Below are positions 21,651-62,656 of a DNA stretch of 64,000 nt, one piece after another. The DNA is taken from assembly GCA_028554795.2 (NCBI GenBank), contig CM068827.1, positions 139,342,751 to 139,406,750 of the forward strand, given 5' to 3'. A program made the position numbers and the translations under genes. Source of the stretch: Sinohyriopsis cumingii (lineage: Eukaryota; Mollusca; Bivalvia; Unionida; Unionidae). The notes below the pieces were generated by a model. It was not told the DNA's origin, searched no databases, and saw nothing but the letters and a program-made list of their open reading frames with translations. Each line of letters starts with the position of its first letter. Within the stretch, counting starts at the first letter, position 1.

Positions 21651-22065
21651 ATTGATTAAACATGATATATTTTTTTGTCAGGGAGTAAGTAGATAACATT
21701 TGCTCAAAATGAGTGAATAACATACATATACATGTCTCAGAGTGGGTGAAATACTCAGTATTTTCATGCGTGACAAAGCCAAAAGGGAAAATACATGTTG
21801 AGAATTTTGCTCATGAGATGAAATATGTCTGTTATTCACTTGGAGCAAACAAATTTTCTTTTTATTTTTTATGCTCAAACAGATTGGCTAGCAATATGAA
21901 TAGAATACTAAAGTTCTGTAGCAGATTTCTATGGTATCCTGCACTACAATGTCATAAATGCTGTCTTGTATATATGCAAAGAAAATATCAGTAAAAATGT
22001 AATATTCCTTCCTAACTGAATATGAAGAGCACCTGAAGAAAAGAAAAACAGAAAGAAAAGAATTT

Positions 22066-22137
22066 GCACATTGTGGGATCTGAACATAGATCGTCTGCAT
22101 GCGAGGCAGCAATTAGCACTAGACCAAACTCGGATTT
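22066..22137 (-). pseudogene. tRNA-like relic
   Basis: On the minus strand: A-box-like tggtctagtgc, a CTGC/GCAG stem closing a 7-base loop ctcgcat (would be anticodon CGC), B-box-like tgttcagatcc, then a T-rich tract (ttcttttctttctg) like a Pol III terminator. The acceptor and T stems do not pair, so it is a pseudogene or a SINE head. Confidence 0.3.
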
Positions 22138-23349
22138 CTTAGACATAATGTTATTGACATATATTGATTGGTCAGTGATAAATTATTTCTGGCATTCCAC
22201 TCCAGTGAATTATCAAAATTATTTATCTTGGAAAATCCAGAAATTTAAAGCATAGCATAAAATAAAAGTGTTTCTTTTTGTTCATCAAGGATAAAATGTA
22301 TTCTGTTTATACATTTACATTGTTTGAAAAACAAATGCAATACTTCTCACATGGATATGTCTGTTAAATACCTTTCTAACTTGTAACAGTAAATGAATTA
22401 TGAATGCTTGTAAATAGAAAAATGAATATGGTACAAATTTTTGGAAGCAAATGTATGATGCAGTAAACAGTTAATATGCTGGTGACACAGCATCTAACTA
22501 GCCATGGTTCTGATAAACCTATCTACAACATATTGAAATGGATAGCTAAGATGGCCACACAGCTGTTTTTTATTATTGATTTTAATATTGACTCTGCTTG
22601 TCACATATCTTTGTTTCCTTTCAACTCACTGCCAATTCAAAGAGATTAGTATAAAAAATAAAGAAACAATGTTTGGTTTGTTTCATAATGACTGGTCAAG
22701 GGATTCTATAGTAGAGTTTGGATTTCAAATATATGAATGGTTCAGACATGTTGTTGTATCCGAAAATGACATTGTAATACACAAAATTCAAATCCTGTCT
22801 TTCAATTCAATTAACTGGAACTATGACACATTTGCTCTCTGTATCTGGAGTTTTGTTTGGTTTTGGTTGGTTAATACTGGCAGAACATTCCTTTTAGTTT
22901 TGTGGTATCATTTGTTCTATCTTGTTTTGAATGTATCCTGCATTTTCCAGTTAGTATTTTGTGTTTTGATATGTTCTTGGAATGTCCATATAAAATGACT
23001 CTGCAACATTAACACCTTTACAAATGTGTAATCATCATATTTTCCACCATTCATAGAAATACACTTAAAGTCTTCCTAAATAAAACTGCTACCTAATTGA
23101 GGAATCTGTACACATTTGTTTTCTGGTATTCTTTCATTCCATATTGTTCGGTGATTTTTCAGACCAAAATTTTAGTATTTTGTCATCTTTACTTAAGTAT
23201 TAATATTTATTTACCACAATATTAGAGGTGACACTTGCGATGTGATGAAATTGAGAGCTGGATTTTGAATTTCTGGAAATTTTGCCAAGATAAAAGCTCA
23301 CATCATAGAGATGATACTATTTTAATATTAATATGGACCCTGTCTCTGT
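22138..23349. other. Non-coding, nothing recognised
   Basis: A 140-codon open frame at 22576-22998 has no ATG-based family signal and is AT-composition driven. No feature supported. Confidence 0.35.
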
Positions 23350-23725
23350 TTTTTCACTGCTTAATATTTGTAGAAGTGGGTGAAAAGATGTTCTTGTCAG
23401 ATCCTTTGAACACTAGGTTCATGCATTATTAATATTGGTTTGTCATTGCAACTTTTTAGGATCCCCTCCTAAAATATACCAATAACAAGCTGAAAGTGAG
23501 GACAATTTTTTACCACTGTGAATATTCAGAGCTTTAACCCACCTTGTAGTAATAAAGCTAGTCTAAAGAATAATGTATTTTTCCAACATATTATTAGACA
23601 GTTATGTGTGGGGGGTGTCCAAGCAATGTCCAGTTCTATCAGCTGGAAGTTTATTGAATGTATCTTGACTTCATGGCTACAGCCATAGGATTGCTATTTT
23701 AAGTGAGGCATCCAGTTTCTTAACC
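23350..23725. repeat. Third, diverged copy of the repeat seen at 700-3540 and 63690-64000
   Basis: Shared order of words: 'ctgcttaatatttg', 'cattattaatattgg', 'ataccaa', 'tttttaccactgtgaatattcagagctttaaccc', 'ttattagaca', 'attgctattttaagtga'. It lacks the transposon inserted in the first copy and the polymerase/SINE part. Confidence 0.7.
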
Positions 23726-24470
23726 ATTATACACACACACACGCACAGAGACACAGCAATTTTGCAGTTGTTTGATGCCACTACAGGGTTGATACAAAAT
23801 TCTGAATGATAAATTTAAAGACTTCTCCCAAATTTTCCGAAGACCTATTTTCACTAAAGTTTTGTATACAAGTTATGTTATATAAGAAAACAATGAATGC
23901 AAAATACTACAATATTGTTTAATAATGAACTTCCACCTATAATTTATTTCCTAATTTCAAAGAAAGAAACCAGGAAAACTCGACTATATCTGAATCTAAC
24001 AACCTTGGACAATTTTATTTGTAATTATCGAAAGAAATTAAAATGTTTGGGCTTATTTCAATTTTCAAAAGACTTTTAATGACCTCAGGGTAATCTGCTT
24101 GATTTTCCTAAACTTTCAAGACCTTGAAAATGCTACCTCATTTTTACCAAACTGTCAAAGACTTTCAAAGACCATAAGCACCTGCACTAGTTTATATCTG
24201 CACAACTACCTTACTATTCTCTCAGCATGTCGACCTTGCCAAATGTATGGTACAAATTACTACAAAAAGTCTTCTGCTAATGACTTTACTGAAAAACTCT
24301 TGTAGGTTTTGTCTGTAATAGTTCCTGTGTTGCATATGCATAGTCCAACAAAACAGTGCCTATTAAAGTTCTTAAACCTCAAAACAGATGGGAATCTATA
24401 AGTTTACAGAAATTCTAATTGTCTAAATTTTACTGTGGTAGGTATATCAATATGAAATTCATGACCAATT
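23726..24470. other. Non-coding
   Basis: Short (CA)n near 23732-23745; nothing else supported. Confidence 0.35.
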
Positions 24471-24741
24471 AAACCCTAAGCGGGGCCCCGATTGGCCGAG
24501 TGGTCTAAAGCGCTCTTCGTTACGGATCACTGCCATCTCACCTCTGTCTGCGGCGGTTCGAGTCTAAGATTCAGCCAATGTGGGCATGTGAGAAAGCTTG
24601 CCAGTAGCTTCTCGTGGGTCGGTGGTTCTTTCCGGGGTTTTCCGGGTTCTTCCTCCACCATTAATACTGGCCGCCATGTATAGCCTATCGTGCTGAAAAA
24701 TGGCGTTAAACCCCACAACAACAACAACAACAAACCCTAAG
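24471..24741 (+). mobile_element. tRNA-derived SINE copy 2 (full body)
   Basis: Same family as 3823-4174 with an uninterrupted body. A box gattggccgagtggtctaaa, B box cggttcgagtcta, tail aatggcgttaaacccc and (ACA)n. 10-bp target duplication aaaccctaag at 24471-24480 and 24732-24741. Confidence 0.92.
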
Positions 24742-27700
24742 AAACTAACAGTAATCAGTTTTTTTTCTCTGATGATTAAAATCCTTTTAGTTTCTGTTAG
24801 AAATGTTTAACTGTCAAAATGAACACATAAAACAGCGCTATCTTCATATTTCCTTTTTGTTGCATTTGCCATCTCGCCATATAATTCTTTCACATTTTGA
24901 AAACAGTCTTCTTAGCAAAACATAAATACCAAATTATATAAATTACAAAGAGGTTACCTTATGTTACTGTTTCTATAAACACCTGAATAGATAGAATTTT
25001 AATAATGTTATAGTCATTTAATATATCATTTAATATATAACTTACTTTTTTCTCAATAAAACAAGTATCACTTTCTCACACAAAACTTTGTGATAAGCAA
25101 ATTCTTGGGTACATGCATCATTTGTATTGAACTGTAGTCATGAAACTTTATTGTAGCATGGATTGTTTTCATAAATGGCCCATGTCATATTTCTTAATTC
25201 TTTTGATATTCGCATGCACAAGTATTTAGTAATTTAGGATCTGAATAAATCTATGTTATGGGTGTGTGAGCTGTGTTTCACAGCACATGGCATGAAATAT
25301 CTACATACATCTTAGAACTGTGTACTGATAAACCATACTGATGTGAAACAAGAGAAGAAGAAAAACAAACATACACATGTGAAATGGACTCTCATTAATG
25401 GGTTGTGATTAGTCTGATTATATAAAAAGAAATTTTGGTATCAGCACATTTAAGAACCCTTCAAATGACCTCTGGAAATATGAGAATTAAAGACCATGAG
25501 CCAGACGCAAGCACTTTTGCTTGACATTGTTTATATTTGCTTTGTCTTCAGACACATCTATGCTAGCTAATTTTAGACCCCTGGCATGTAACAATATAAG
25601 CATTATGATTGCCAGTAACCGAGATCTCGGAAACGCTTAATTATGCGTATTTGGATGCCAATTTTTGATCTGGGATGCAGACAGTCACTGAGGCGGGAGT
25701 CCTCCATACGCATGTAATAGGTGTGCGGCAAAATTCAAAGACTTGCCAGTCCTGTTTCAGACACTTGCTTTGTGGGAAAATATGTTGATCAATTAGCTGT
25801 GCTGACATTTACAATGACAGAATTCAGTGACTCAAAGACCCATTGATATAAGAGTACATAAAAAAGAACATGATACATTAGCTGGGCGGCAAGTTCAAAG
25901 GCTTTGACTGGCGGCCAGGTGGAAAAATGTAGATATTTAAAGGTGATTGAATTCAGAAGCAGAAAGACCCAGAGATGTACATGTGGTCATTTATAAAAGT
26001 ACATCAAATAAACAACTTTAGCTTTCGTTATTGTGTTCATTTCCGAATGTAGCGAAATAAGCAGTGCATGTGACCTCAGAATCAAGACATGTTGAGACTT
26101 AGACAAAATACCATACGTAAGTGGGTGACAAGTTGTCAAAAAATGTAAAATTCGCCTTCTTCTGTTAAGAAAGCAAAAATGACTTCGCCCTGTGATTGTT
26201 TAAGAGGTACATTGACTGACCCTACCATATTTTTTTAAAATGCCCCTCGCCTTAGCCCAGTTAGTTCTAGTGTTGTAGTGAAATGTATTCATCATGGCAT
26301 CAGTAGCAAGGAGTAGTTTTTATATCAGTTAAGTTGACAAACTCTTGCCCATTCACAAGCATTATGTTTGATAGCTGATTGGCCATTAACCCTTTTCTGA
26401 GTAAGGTAGCAACTATCAATTTCCTGCATGATATCCTTTGATGATAAAACATTCAAAATTGTGTTTTAAGATCAGAATCGGTGATCTGGATATATATTAA
26501 CTGCCTCTTATACACTATTTCATCATAAAATTAGTTTGAAACTGTAAGTGAACCAGTAGGCCTAATAGGAAATAATGGCGGACTTCGTTAAGTCTGGGAA
26601 GTACCGGTTTATTAGATTGTCTGTTTTCTTAAATCATCGGGCAAATATATTCAGCAAAAATATACAAATCATTGAAACCAAAGCCAAGGTATTATTTTAT
26701 CAAATATTTAACTTTAAAATGCAAAAGAATTATGTAGGTCAGAAACGTATGGGACACTGCTATGTTGTGGTATTCGCGAGATGCGCTTTAGGGTCTAAGC
26801 TGTTTTCTGACTTGACACAACAAAAAACAGCAAATCAGATACTATTTATTTGCCTAAAATTACTACAAGTATGTATACAAATAAATAAACCATAAATTTG
26901 CGAGCCTGTCAATAAACTGTTGTAATGAAGCTATATTATAGTGAGTGATTACATTACGAAAACCTCTCCATCTAAAAATAGATGCACTCATGTTTGTGTT
27001 GATTCTGTAGGAAAGAAGGGACTGCAACTTTTGATGGTGGGACTCCTATTTTTACCAAAATGGGAGTCCTGGACTCCTAGTTTTAAAACCCAAGCGAGAC
27101 CTCTGAGTAAGAGAACAAAAAAAACCCAAACAAAAACTCTAAAACGCAATTGTATTTTCTATAAAGCTTTCACTACAACATGACCACATGGATAAAATGA
27201 GCAGGTTTCCATGGTTGCTTCATATTTTGATGACATCATCAATGACAACAACAACAATAATAACAATAATAATAATAATAATAATGATGAAGCTTATGAA
27301 TAGAAGGTAATCAGAAGATTGTCTTTCATTTCTATAATAAAATTAGAAACAGTATTTTAATCAGCTATGGCCACAGTGTTAAAAAATGTGGCACAGTTTA
27401 TTGCAGTTCCATAACTACTAAATTACCGGAAGAAATTAAATGAAATGTGGTTGATCTTTGCTGTACAGGGTGGATCAATTGTTGCATTATAGCTAGTTTA
27501 AAGTCCACATAAGGAAAGTGGGCAGATCTGATAATTCTTCCTCTATTGGCATAAATTGTTGGTACTCTACATGTTCGGCTACTTTACTGGCAACCCTTTC
27601 CTTGTTTGTTATAATCTTTAGTAATAAAGTTAACAACTCTTTCTTTATCTAGCTTTATTAAGTAAATCAAAATCTGTTACCCTATCTTTTTTGATGTAAA

Positions 27701-28125
27701 ACAATTGCTACCATCCTAGCATAAATTTACAAAACAAATGTATGTAGTTGCTGTTAACTTTTGTTACCAGGTAAAACACATCAATTAACTTGAAGTACAA
27801 CAGACTGAAAATGGTTCATATGAAGAAATTTTGCAGCTGAAAATACTATATGTAATTCACTTTCTTGAGACTAAAGTACAATACTTACCGATAAATTTTA
27901 TTTTTCATATTTTTCTCATCAACACACAGTACATGTATTAACACATAATTTGTGAACAAATATATGGAACCAACTAATATCCAACTATGAGCAACTGAAC
28001 CAGGTTTCCTGGTGAAATTAATAGCAAAATGGTAAAGAGATGGGAAAGAATTTCAGAAATAAGGATGACAAAAATGCAAGATTGATAAAAATTGTCTAAT
28101 ATGAAAAGTTCATTATTAAAAGTTA
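24742..28125. other. Long non-coding stretch
   Basis: No gene supported. (AAT)n at about 27262-27289. An ATG frame at 26575-26895 (MADFVKSGKYRFIRLS) has a good start context but no family signal. The stretch separates the plus-strand terminal exon from the 3' end of the reductase gene. Confidence 0.35.
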
Positions 28126-28810
28126 CATTTAAAGATTGAAATAATGCTATAATTACTACATGTATTGCCTCAGTCAGCAAAAGACTGAAATAATACTGTA
28201 ATTAATGTATTTATTGCCTCAGTTAGCAAAAGATTGAAATAATACTGTAATTAATGTATTTATTGCCTCAGTCAGCAAAAGATTGAAATAATACTGTAAT
28301 TAATGTATTTATTGCCTCAGTCAGCAAAAGATTGAAATAATGCTGTAATTACTACATGTATTGCCTCAGTCAGCAAAAGATTGAAATAATACTGTAATTA
28401 ATGTATTTATTGCCTCAGTCAGCAAAAGATTGAAATAATACTGTAATTAATGTATTTATTGCCTCATTCAGCAAAAGATTGAAATAATGCTGTAATTAAT
28501 GTATTTATTGCCTCAGTCAGCAAAAGATTGAAATAATACTGTAATTAATGTATTTATTGCCTCATTCAGCAAAAGATTGAAATAATGCTGTAATTAATGT
28601 ATGTATTGCCTCAGTCAGCAAAAGATTGAAATAATACTGTAATTAATGTATTTATTGCCTCATTCAGCAAAAGATTGAAATAATGCTGTAATTACTACAT
28701 GTATTGCCTCAGTCAGCAAAAGATTGAAATAATACTGTAATTAATGTATTTATTGCCTCAGTCAGCAAAAGATTGAAATAATACTGTAATTAATGCACGT
28801 ATTACCTCAT
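28126..28810. repeat. Minisatellite, 49-bp unit, about 13-14 copies
   Basis: Unit gattgaaataatactgtaat, then taatgtatttattgcctcag, then tcagcaaaa. Most units contain tttatt, which is AATAAA on the minus strand, downstream of the reductase stop codon. Confidence 0.93.
28749..28754 (-). terminator. Candidate poly(A) signal of the reductase gene
   Basis: AATAAA on the minus strand, about 350 bases after the stop codon at 29107. I saw no AATAAA or ATTAAA between it and the stop. Further copies follow every 49 bases in the minisatellite. Confidence 0.35.
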
Positions 28811-29106
28811 TAAACAGGCAACTACACTTCTTAATTACTTTAAGATGCCAAAGATAGCATTTATAGTTTTGCCTACAAAATGCTTGACATGCTATTATGT
28901 GTATAGCAATTATTATATGAATGTTATGGTAAAATAATAAAATAATAAAACATTATTAAAACAAATATAAAAATTGTATTTGACCTTGAGAACAAATATA
29001 TTAAACCAAACACCAATATTTCATTCTGCATAATTCCATAATAAACTCTTGGCAAACAAGTGCATTATAAGTCTACCCCTGCAAATTTTCTGCACATTAT
29101 ATTTTG
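28811..29106 (-). other. Probable 3' UTR of the reductase gene
   Basis: Lies between the stop codon and the first canonical poly(A) signal; AT-rich, no other feature. Confidence 0.4.
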
Positions 29107-56989
<27,883 letters not shown>

Positions 56990-57329
56990 TTTCTCACAGG
57001 CGTCAATGACAGCGACACAGTATACTACACGATAGATTTTTGGACCTGAATATTCACTATAAATAGCCTAGTCCGGTTTTAATATGTGCACCGGCAGGCA
57101 TCTACGAGAAGCCATTGAAGTCATAATGTAGAATGTTGCGCGATCTCAGTTACACGAAAGATCAGAATATTTGTTTTTAATGCAGAATTCCAACTATGTA
57201 ATCGATCTTTGTAAAAGCTTTATGTTGGCCTAGACGTTGCGTAACCGAACTACTAGAAAGCCTGCAAAGTTCTAACTTTTACAGTCGGAAACGAGATCTC
57301 CACAGAATCACTTAAATGTAATCACATTG

Positions 57330-57364
<35 letters not shown>

Positions 57365-57656
57365 CTAGGACCAAGCGGATCAGTATTCTCATGACTCCAA
57401 ACGCTCTCTCGTGAGACCGAATCAGTAAATATTACAAGACGATCTCTCGCCGACCGCTCATTCCAAACCATTATGTGATCGAAACGAATTTTCCTAATAA
57501 TTTCTTTTCTGTATAGCATATTCAGGCCATGAAAACGTAAATCGGTATTTCGACGTAAGCAAAAAAAAACACCCCCCCAACCCCCAACCCCGCAACAATA
57601 ACAGCAATATTTAGAGGTCATGCATAAACGCCTTATCTGATTTATTATCTAAATAT
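56990..57656. other. Upstream region of the reductase gene
   Basis: Contains the TATA-like box, (CT)n/(CA)n at 57330-57365, and a C-rich run (caccccccc, aaccccc, aacccc) at 57567-57592 that could form a G-quadruplex on the minus strand. Confidence 0.4.
57055..57066 (-). promoter_or_regulatory. Candidate TATA box of the PTGR1-like gene
   Basis: Minus-strand ggctatttatag, about 70 bases before the start codon, a suitable distance for a short 5' UTR. Motif evidence only. Confidence 0.3.
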
Positions 57657-57835
57657 TGCCAAGCCCGGCCCTGGGGCAAGGCGAACGAGGCAACCGCCTT
57701 GGGTCCCGCGCTTTCAGGAAATCAACTTCGCAATGCATTTTTTTTTTTTTTTTGCTTGGTGCCCCGCTCATCGCTTGCTGCCTTGGGGTCCCCCATGCTG
57801 CCTTGGGCCCCGCACATCCTCAGGCCGGGTAGGAT
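57657..57835. mobile_element. Possible short non-autonomous DNA transposon (hAT-like ends)
   Basis: Left end gcccggccctggggcaaggc, right end reading (reverse strand) acccggcctgag...ggggcccaaggc, with gccttgggtcccgc in between and a T run at 57738-57755. The GC-rich 'cggccct..ggcaaggcga' opening resembles hAT-type miniature elements. No target duplication is clear. Confidence 0.3.
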
Positions 57836-60188
57836 ATGGTGGATCTGCGTTTAAAAATAACAAACTTAATACATGTGCGTCATATTCTTGATGGATTTGC
57901 ATGTAGTTCAATTACGCTTAATCTATTAGGTTTGATTACTGATGATGGAAAGATCGATTTGAGTGAATTACAGAGATCATATGACTTCCGATTGTTTCTC
58001 TTGCGATCGCTTAAGATCACTTGATCGGGCGTCTTTATAGTTTAAGGTTGGGCTGCTACTTTGTAACCCCTTCATACTGTAGCAACCCCTAATAATACAA
58101 TTTACTTTTAATATTCCCTTATAATATAATTATTTCATTAGGTGTTATTTCAGCCTTTAATGTTACAATTGTTGCATTACGAGTTATTTATTGCATTAAA
58201 CTTGACAATGAAGATGTTGAGTAGTATAACAATAACCAGTTTTATTATCCCTTGCAGCTAACTCACACACCCCCATGAAACGGGAAAGCCCCAAGGAATC
58301 TAACGATGACGTTAACAAGATAAGATGAAGCAGAAGAAAAACCTTTGTTTCAGTCAGGTGAATAAAACATATTTAGTGCCTACTCTTCCACTGTACGTAA
58401 TGTTTCAGAAAGCATAATTTAAAAAAAAAATCATCGTGTGATATTGTCCTTGAATTTCGAACCGGCGAATCCAACAAAGCAAACGCATTAACAGGTCGGC
58501 AGACTAGACTAAATCAGATGTTCATCAAATAAAGCTACAAGAAGTTACAATGTGGAAAAAGAAGAAATTAAAAGAAGAAATACTTATTTGTGACTTAGCT
58601 TGGAACTTTGCTCTTGTGACTATAAATGACATCCACCCACCTGCATCTTTCGATCCTACATACAAGTTTGCTTCCAATTCAGGAATCGATTGAGAATTGT
58701 GTGGTGGGAAGTTTGAATAGAATGACAGGCAAAGAGACATACACCAGTTCTCGTGTATACACAACACGACATACTGTAGTTGATTCGATTGCGCAAAATG
58801 GAGGTCTCATAAACGAGAATTGGAGTTAGAATATGTGTATCATAGAGGTCATGTGATTGAAAAGCATCATCTGACTGGCAATATCCCGATTGCGAACTCG
58901 AGTCTTAAGATCGTGCAATATTCTCATATTTTGGTACAAAGGTGTTGCCATATTCATCCTTGAGTTCAACCAGATCAGGACAGCACAGCACTTCGTTGAT
59001 TATTGGGGGTGGGGGGTGGGGGGGGAGGGGAGGGGAGGGGTCGAGGGCAGGGGAGTATTGCAGATATTTATTCAGAAAGCGGATGAAAATGACGTGTATG
59101 ACGAGTGGCACAAGAGATTTTAAAAAGAATAGATTTTACCAAACGAGGTCTGCATTTTATTAGCATTTTTGAGAAATACGAACTAATGATGCTTGACAAC
59201 TACTCTGTAAGTTCAGTGCATATTTTCGCATGAAATTGAATTAGATTTTTTTAAATAGATTTTTAAAAGAGTATTCTTAAAATAAAAAAGAAAATGGAAC
59301 ATTATATGTTACAGTTTAAAGATTAATGATTATTTTGTATCGTACCCTCCGGCGCCCCACTCCTTCCCTTTCAAATGGCGACAATCATATTCATTTTCTA
59401 CGTCATTGAATCAAAAGGCTGAACCTTGTAATTGTATGGTCTTACAGTACTAAAGAAACACTGCAACGTTTAAAGTGATGCTAGCGTAATGGTGTGAAAA
59501 GAATATTTATGGAAGAACATTCACTGTGTTACCAAGGGAAATACCTTGATTTGATATGCCTCTACGATACGGCCTGAACATTCACCCTTATCAAATGAAG
59601 CAAAACACGAGAGAACCCGAACGTCCAAAACGATCAATGTAAAATATGTAAAATAACCTCCAAAGGTTGATTGTTGGAAGACACCACACACGTGTTTAGT
59701 TAAATAAACAACGTGTTATGAAACCATGTCCTGAAATATGACCCCATTTTATAATTAGGACACTATGCCTAGTAATGACAATGCTGTTTTAACGCGCGTC
59801 AAGACTCGTTTTATTTCTGCAGAGCACTTGTGTAATACATATCTATGGCTCACAAGATGGGTCAAAATTAAGTACAACAGATGAAATCTAGAACAGTGCC
59901 TGTATAGAACTATCACTCCATCCATCTATATTCATATCATGTATTCTTTCTCAATCCTTCAAATAGTATAGTAAAATGAGAATTCTGGCTCACCCGGGTC
60001 TAGAAACTTTATTTTTAATCACCAGATAACACCTACTACTAAGAAAATAAAATCAGGAAAAATCAGGACTGGAAATAAATAAATATTTTATCTAATTAAA
60101 TAATGACCCAGCGCACATGTGTTTATACCATCAACACAATAACGTTTATCATCATAATTATTTAAGCCGCTTTTGGTAATTTGATTTA
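57836..60188. other. Intergenic, nothing coding
   Basis: G-rich strand at about 59005-59042 (gggtggggggtgggg, then ggggaggggagggg) is a strong G-quadruplex candidate. The region is otherwise unremarkable. Confidence 0.4.
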
Positions 60189-60878
60189 TTACATTAACAT
60201 GTTTATAAGATGTAAACCCTCTTTTGGTTCTAGAATCAAAACGTTTTCTCCCAATTTCCTATATAGCGCTTGTTTACAGTGTGCAAATCCTATTTTGTTT
60301 TTGACATAATCGTTATTTAATCCTTTTGCTTTCTTTGTTTTATCATTTCCATCATCAGTGAATATTACACACATTTTACTGCGCAGTCCAACAAATTCAG
60401 AAACAATTCCCAAGCTAAACTCATCCTTGAACTTTCCAATCACCTTTTTGTTGGCAGAATCATGAAAAGAATTTTGGCGAGGAGCATCGGAAAGATCAAA
60501 TAATTCTCTGTTGTTATAAATATCCTGGAAAACATCACAATTAACACAATCATTGCCATCAATCTCATAGACTAACGAGTCTGTGTCTGTAAACATTAAT
60601 TTCGCATTAGGCCATTTTCCTTTCACGAAACCGTCTGTGGGAAGAGATAATATGTTGAATCGATGATTACACTCTTGTACTAACTCTTCATTGATCTTGA
60701 TTAGTGAAAACATCGTTAAGTCATTTGTTTTACCAATGATAGGTATAATTTCATTATCAATGATTTTGAAAATGATTTGTAAATCTCTCGGTGGCTTGAA
60801 ATATTTGCCACCATTTGATCCATGAACCAGCTTGTTATATAAATAATTATCGTTTTTTTTTGTATTCTTTTGCCCTGC
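60189..60878 (-). pseudogene. C-terminal fragment of a type-B DNA polymerase (adintovirus/Polinton-like)
   Basis: Open on the minus strand from about 60878 to TAA 60191-60189; the best-supported part starts at 60713. It includes NAKLMFTDTDSLVYEIDG, with polymerase motif C (DTDS, catalytic Asp pair). Next come KKVIGKFKDEFSL and EFVGLRSKMC, which mark the thumb side in this family, and a C-terminal AKGLNNDYVKNKIGFAHC. The part before it (HGSNGGKYFKPPRDLQ, IIPIIGKTNDL) does not look like the expected palm, so a deletion or rearrangement is likely. Motifs A and B and the exonuclease are absent. It points away from the N-terminal copy at 62657. Confidence 0.8.
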
Positions 60879-60879
60879 T

Positions 60880-61430
60880 TAAGAGGTCTAGCATATTTAA
60901 TGCGATAAAGAGGTCATGTTTATTTAATGCGATAAAGAGGTTTAGTACATTTAATGCGATAAAGAGGTCATGTATATTTAATGCGATAGAGGTCATGTAT
61001 ATTTAATGCGATAAAGAGGTCATGTATATTTAATGCGATAAAGAGGTCATGTTTATTTAATGCGATAAAGAGGTTTAGTATATTTAATGCGATAAAGAGG
61101 TCTAGTATATTTAATGCGATAAAGAGGTCTAGTATATTTAATGCGATAAAGAGGTCCAGTATATTTAATGCGATAAAGAGGTCATGTTTATTTAATGCGA
61201 TAAAGAGGTCTAGTATATTTAATGCGATAAAGAGGTCCAGTATATTTAATGCGATAAAGAGGTCATGTTTATTTAATGCGATAAAGAGGTCTAGTATATT
61301 TAATGCGATAAAGAGGTCATGTTTATTTAATGCGATAAAGAGGTCTAGTATATTTAATGCGATAAAGAGGTCCAGTATATTTAATGCGATAAAGAGGTCT
61401 AGCATATTTAATGCGTTAAAAACGTATACT
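60880..61430. repeat. Minisatellite, 27-bp unit, about 20 copies
   Basis: Unit tttaatgcgataaagaggtc followed by tagtata (variants catgttt and cagtata). Because 27 is a multiple of three, the minus strand stays open for 156 codons as a nine-residue LFIALNILD-type repeat. Confidence 0.95.
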
Positions 61431-62217
61431 GAACACACTATTCTATATTTATTCTTAATTCAGATCACATAAAAATGGAACAAAATGAAAATGATTGAAT
61501 CACAATGACATTTGGAATTAACGAATTATATAATTAAATATATTTTTTAACCATTTTGTTAATTGTTTTCTCTTTTCTAAGGAAAAGGCGAATTTTTCTT
61601 TAATTGTCTTCCTGCTAGTTCATTTCGTGATAAAAATCTTACTGTATTTGATCTATATAAATATTCTTTGTAAAGTTTAGTAACCACCTTTGCCGTAATT
61701 ATATTTTCATCTTGATAATAATTTTACCACCTGGAGTAGTTTCATCGTTCATATGAATTTTATCTGTTAATAATGAATTCATCATCTGTTTATATTTATT
61801 TTTAATTTATTTCACCATGATTGTTCCATTGACAGTCAAAAGAATTTGTGATTTCTCTTTTAAAATCTCTTCAATTGTTGGCGGAGTTATCTTTTTTTAC
61901 TCCTTGCTTTGGAGACCTTTTCTGTAATAAATCATTAATAAAAGATGTTGATCTCCACCACAACTTGTATAAATCTGATATTGACCTCGCACACCTTTTC
62001 CATAGTTCAGACATGGTTTTAGTCCTGTTGTTTTCTTCTTTTCTAAAAGAAAAATATGAAGGCCGCAGTATTCTCTGTAGCAGCTCTTAATACACATCTC
62101 AGTGGACCCTTGCGTAAGCCACTTGCATTTCTTCATTCCAATCTGAAATGGCATTATATAATATATGGGTATATATTTTATTAAAATCAAATTTTGTTTT
62201 AATTATATTTTATCATG

Positions 62218-62277
<60 letters not shown>

Positions 62278-62280
62278 TAC
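61431..62280. other. Intergenic, AT-rich
   Basis: (TA)n at about 62224-62275 just before the decayed polymerase region. Nothing else supported. Confidence 0.45.
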
Positions 62281-62284
62281 TAAA

Positions 62285-62648
62285 TGTCTCAAAACGAAAG
62301 TGTACGAGCTACTCAATTGGGATATGCTCGAACGCGCCAGAAATCTTTATTTAAAAATATGTGGAAATCCCGCAGATAGACAATATGATAACAACAGATT
62401 GATTAAGAAACTTTTAAAAACGAGTTGAGAGATCTTCTGGTGATATTAGTAGAGAAAACTTGATCGAGTTTGCAAAACTTATTATAAAACATCATACTCG
62501 TCGTCATATTGTTGCTAGAGAAATATTGAATCGTATTGTTAAATTAACCGACGTTAAACCAGGATGGCCAAGATCTAATGTTAATCTGAGAAAACTAGCA
62601 GAAACAGTTGTAGATGTTGAAGAACATATAAACCTTTCAAACATGTAA
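62285..62648 (+). pseudogene. Decayed coding stretch upstream of the polymerase copy
   Basis: Frame pieces VYELLNWDMLERARNLYLK (62300-62360), then after a shift IEFAKLIIKHHTRRHIVARE to HINLSNM and a stop at 62646-62648. Helical and charged, unrecognised. Probably a small gene of the virus-like element, or the very start of its polymerase gene. Confidence 0.4.
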
Positions 62649-62656
62649 TTGATGAA

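Noticed and set aside
22576..22998. 140-codon open frame on the plus strand
   Set aside because: Hydrophobic and Phe/Trp/Ile-rich as expected from AT-rich non-coding DNA; begins at a non-ATG codon and shows no family pattern.
26575..26895. ATG frame beginning MADFVKSGKYRF
   Set aside because: The start context is good, but there is no recognisable domain, no donor site at a sensible place and AT-driven composition later on.
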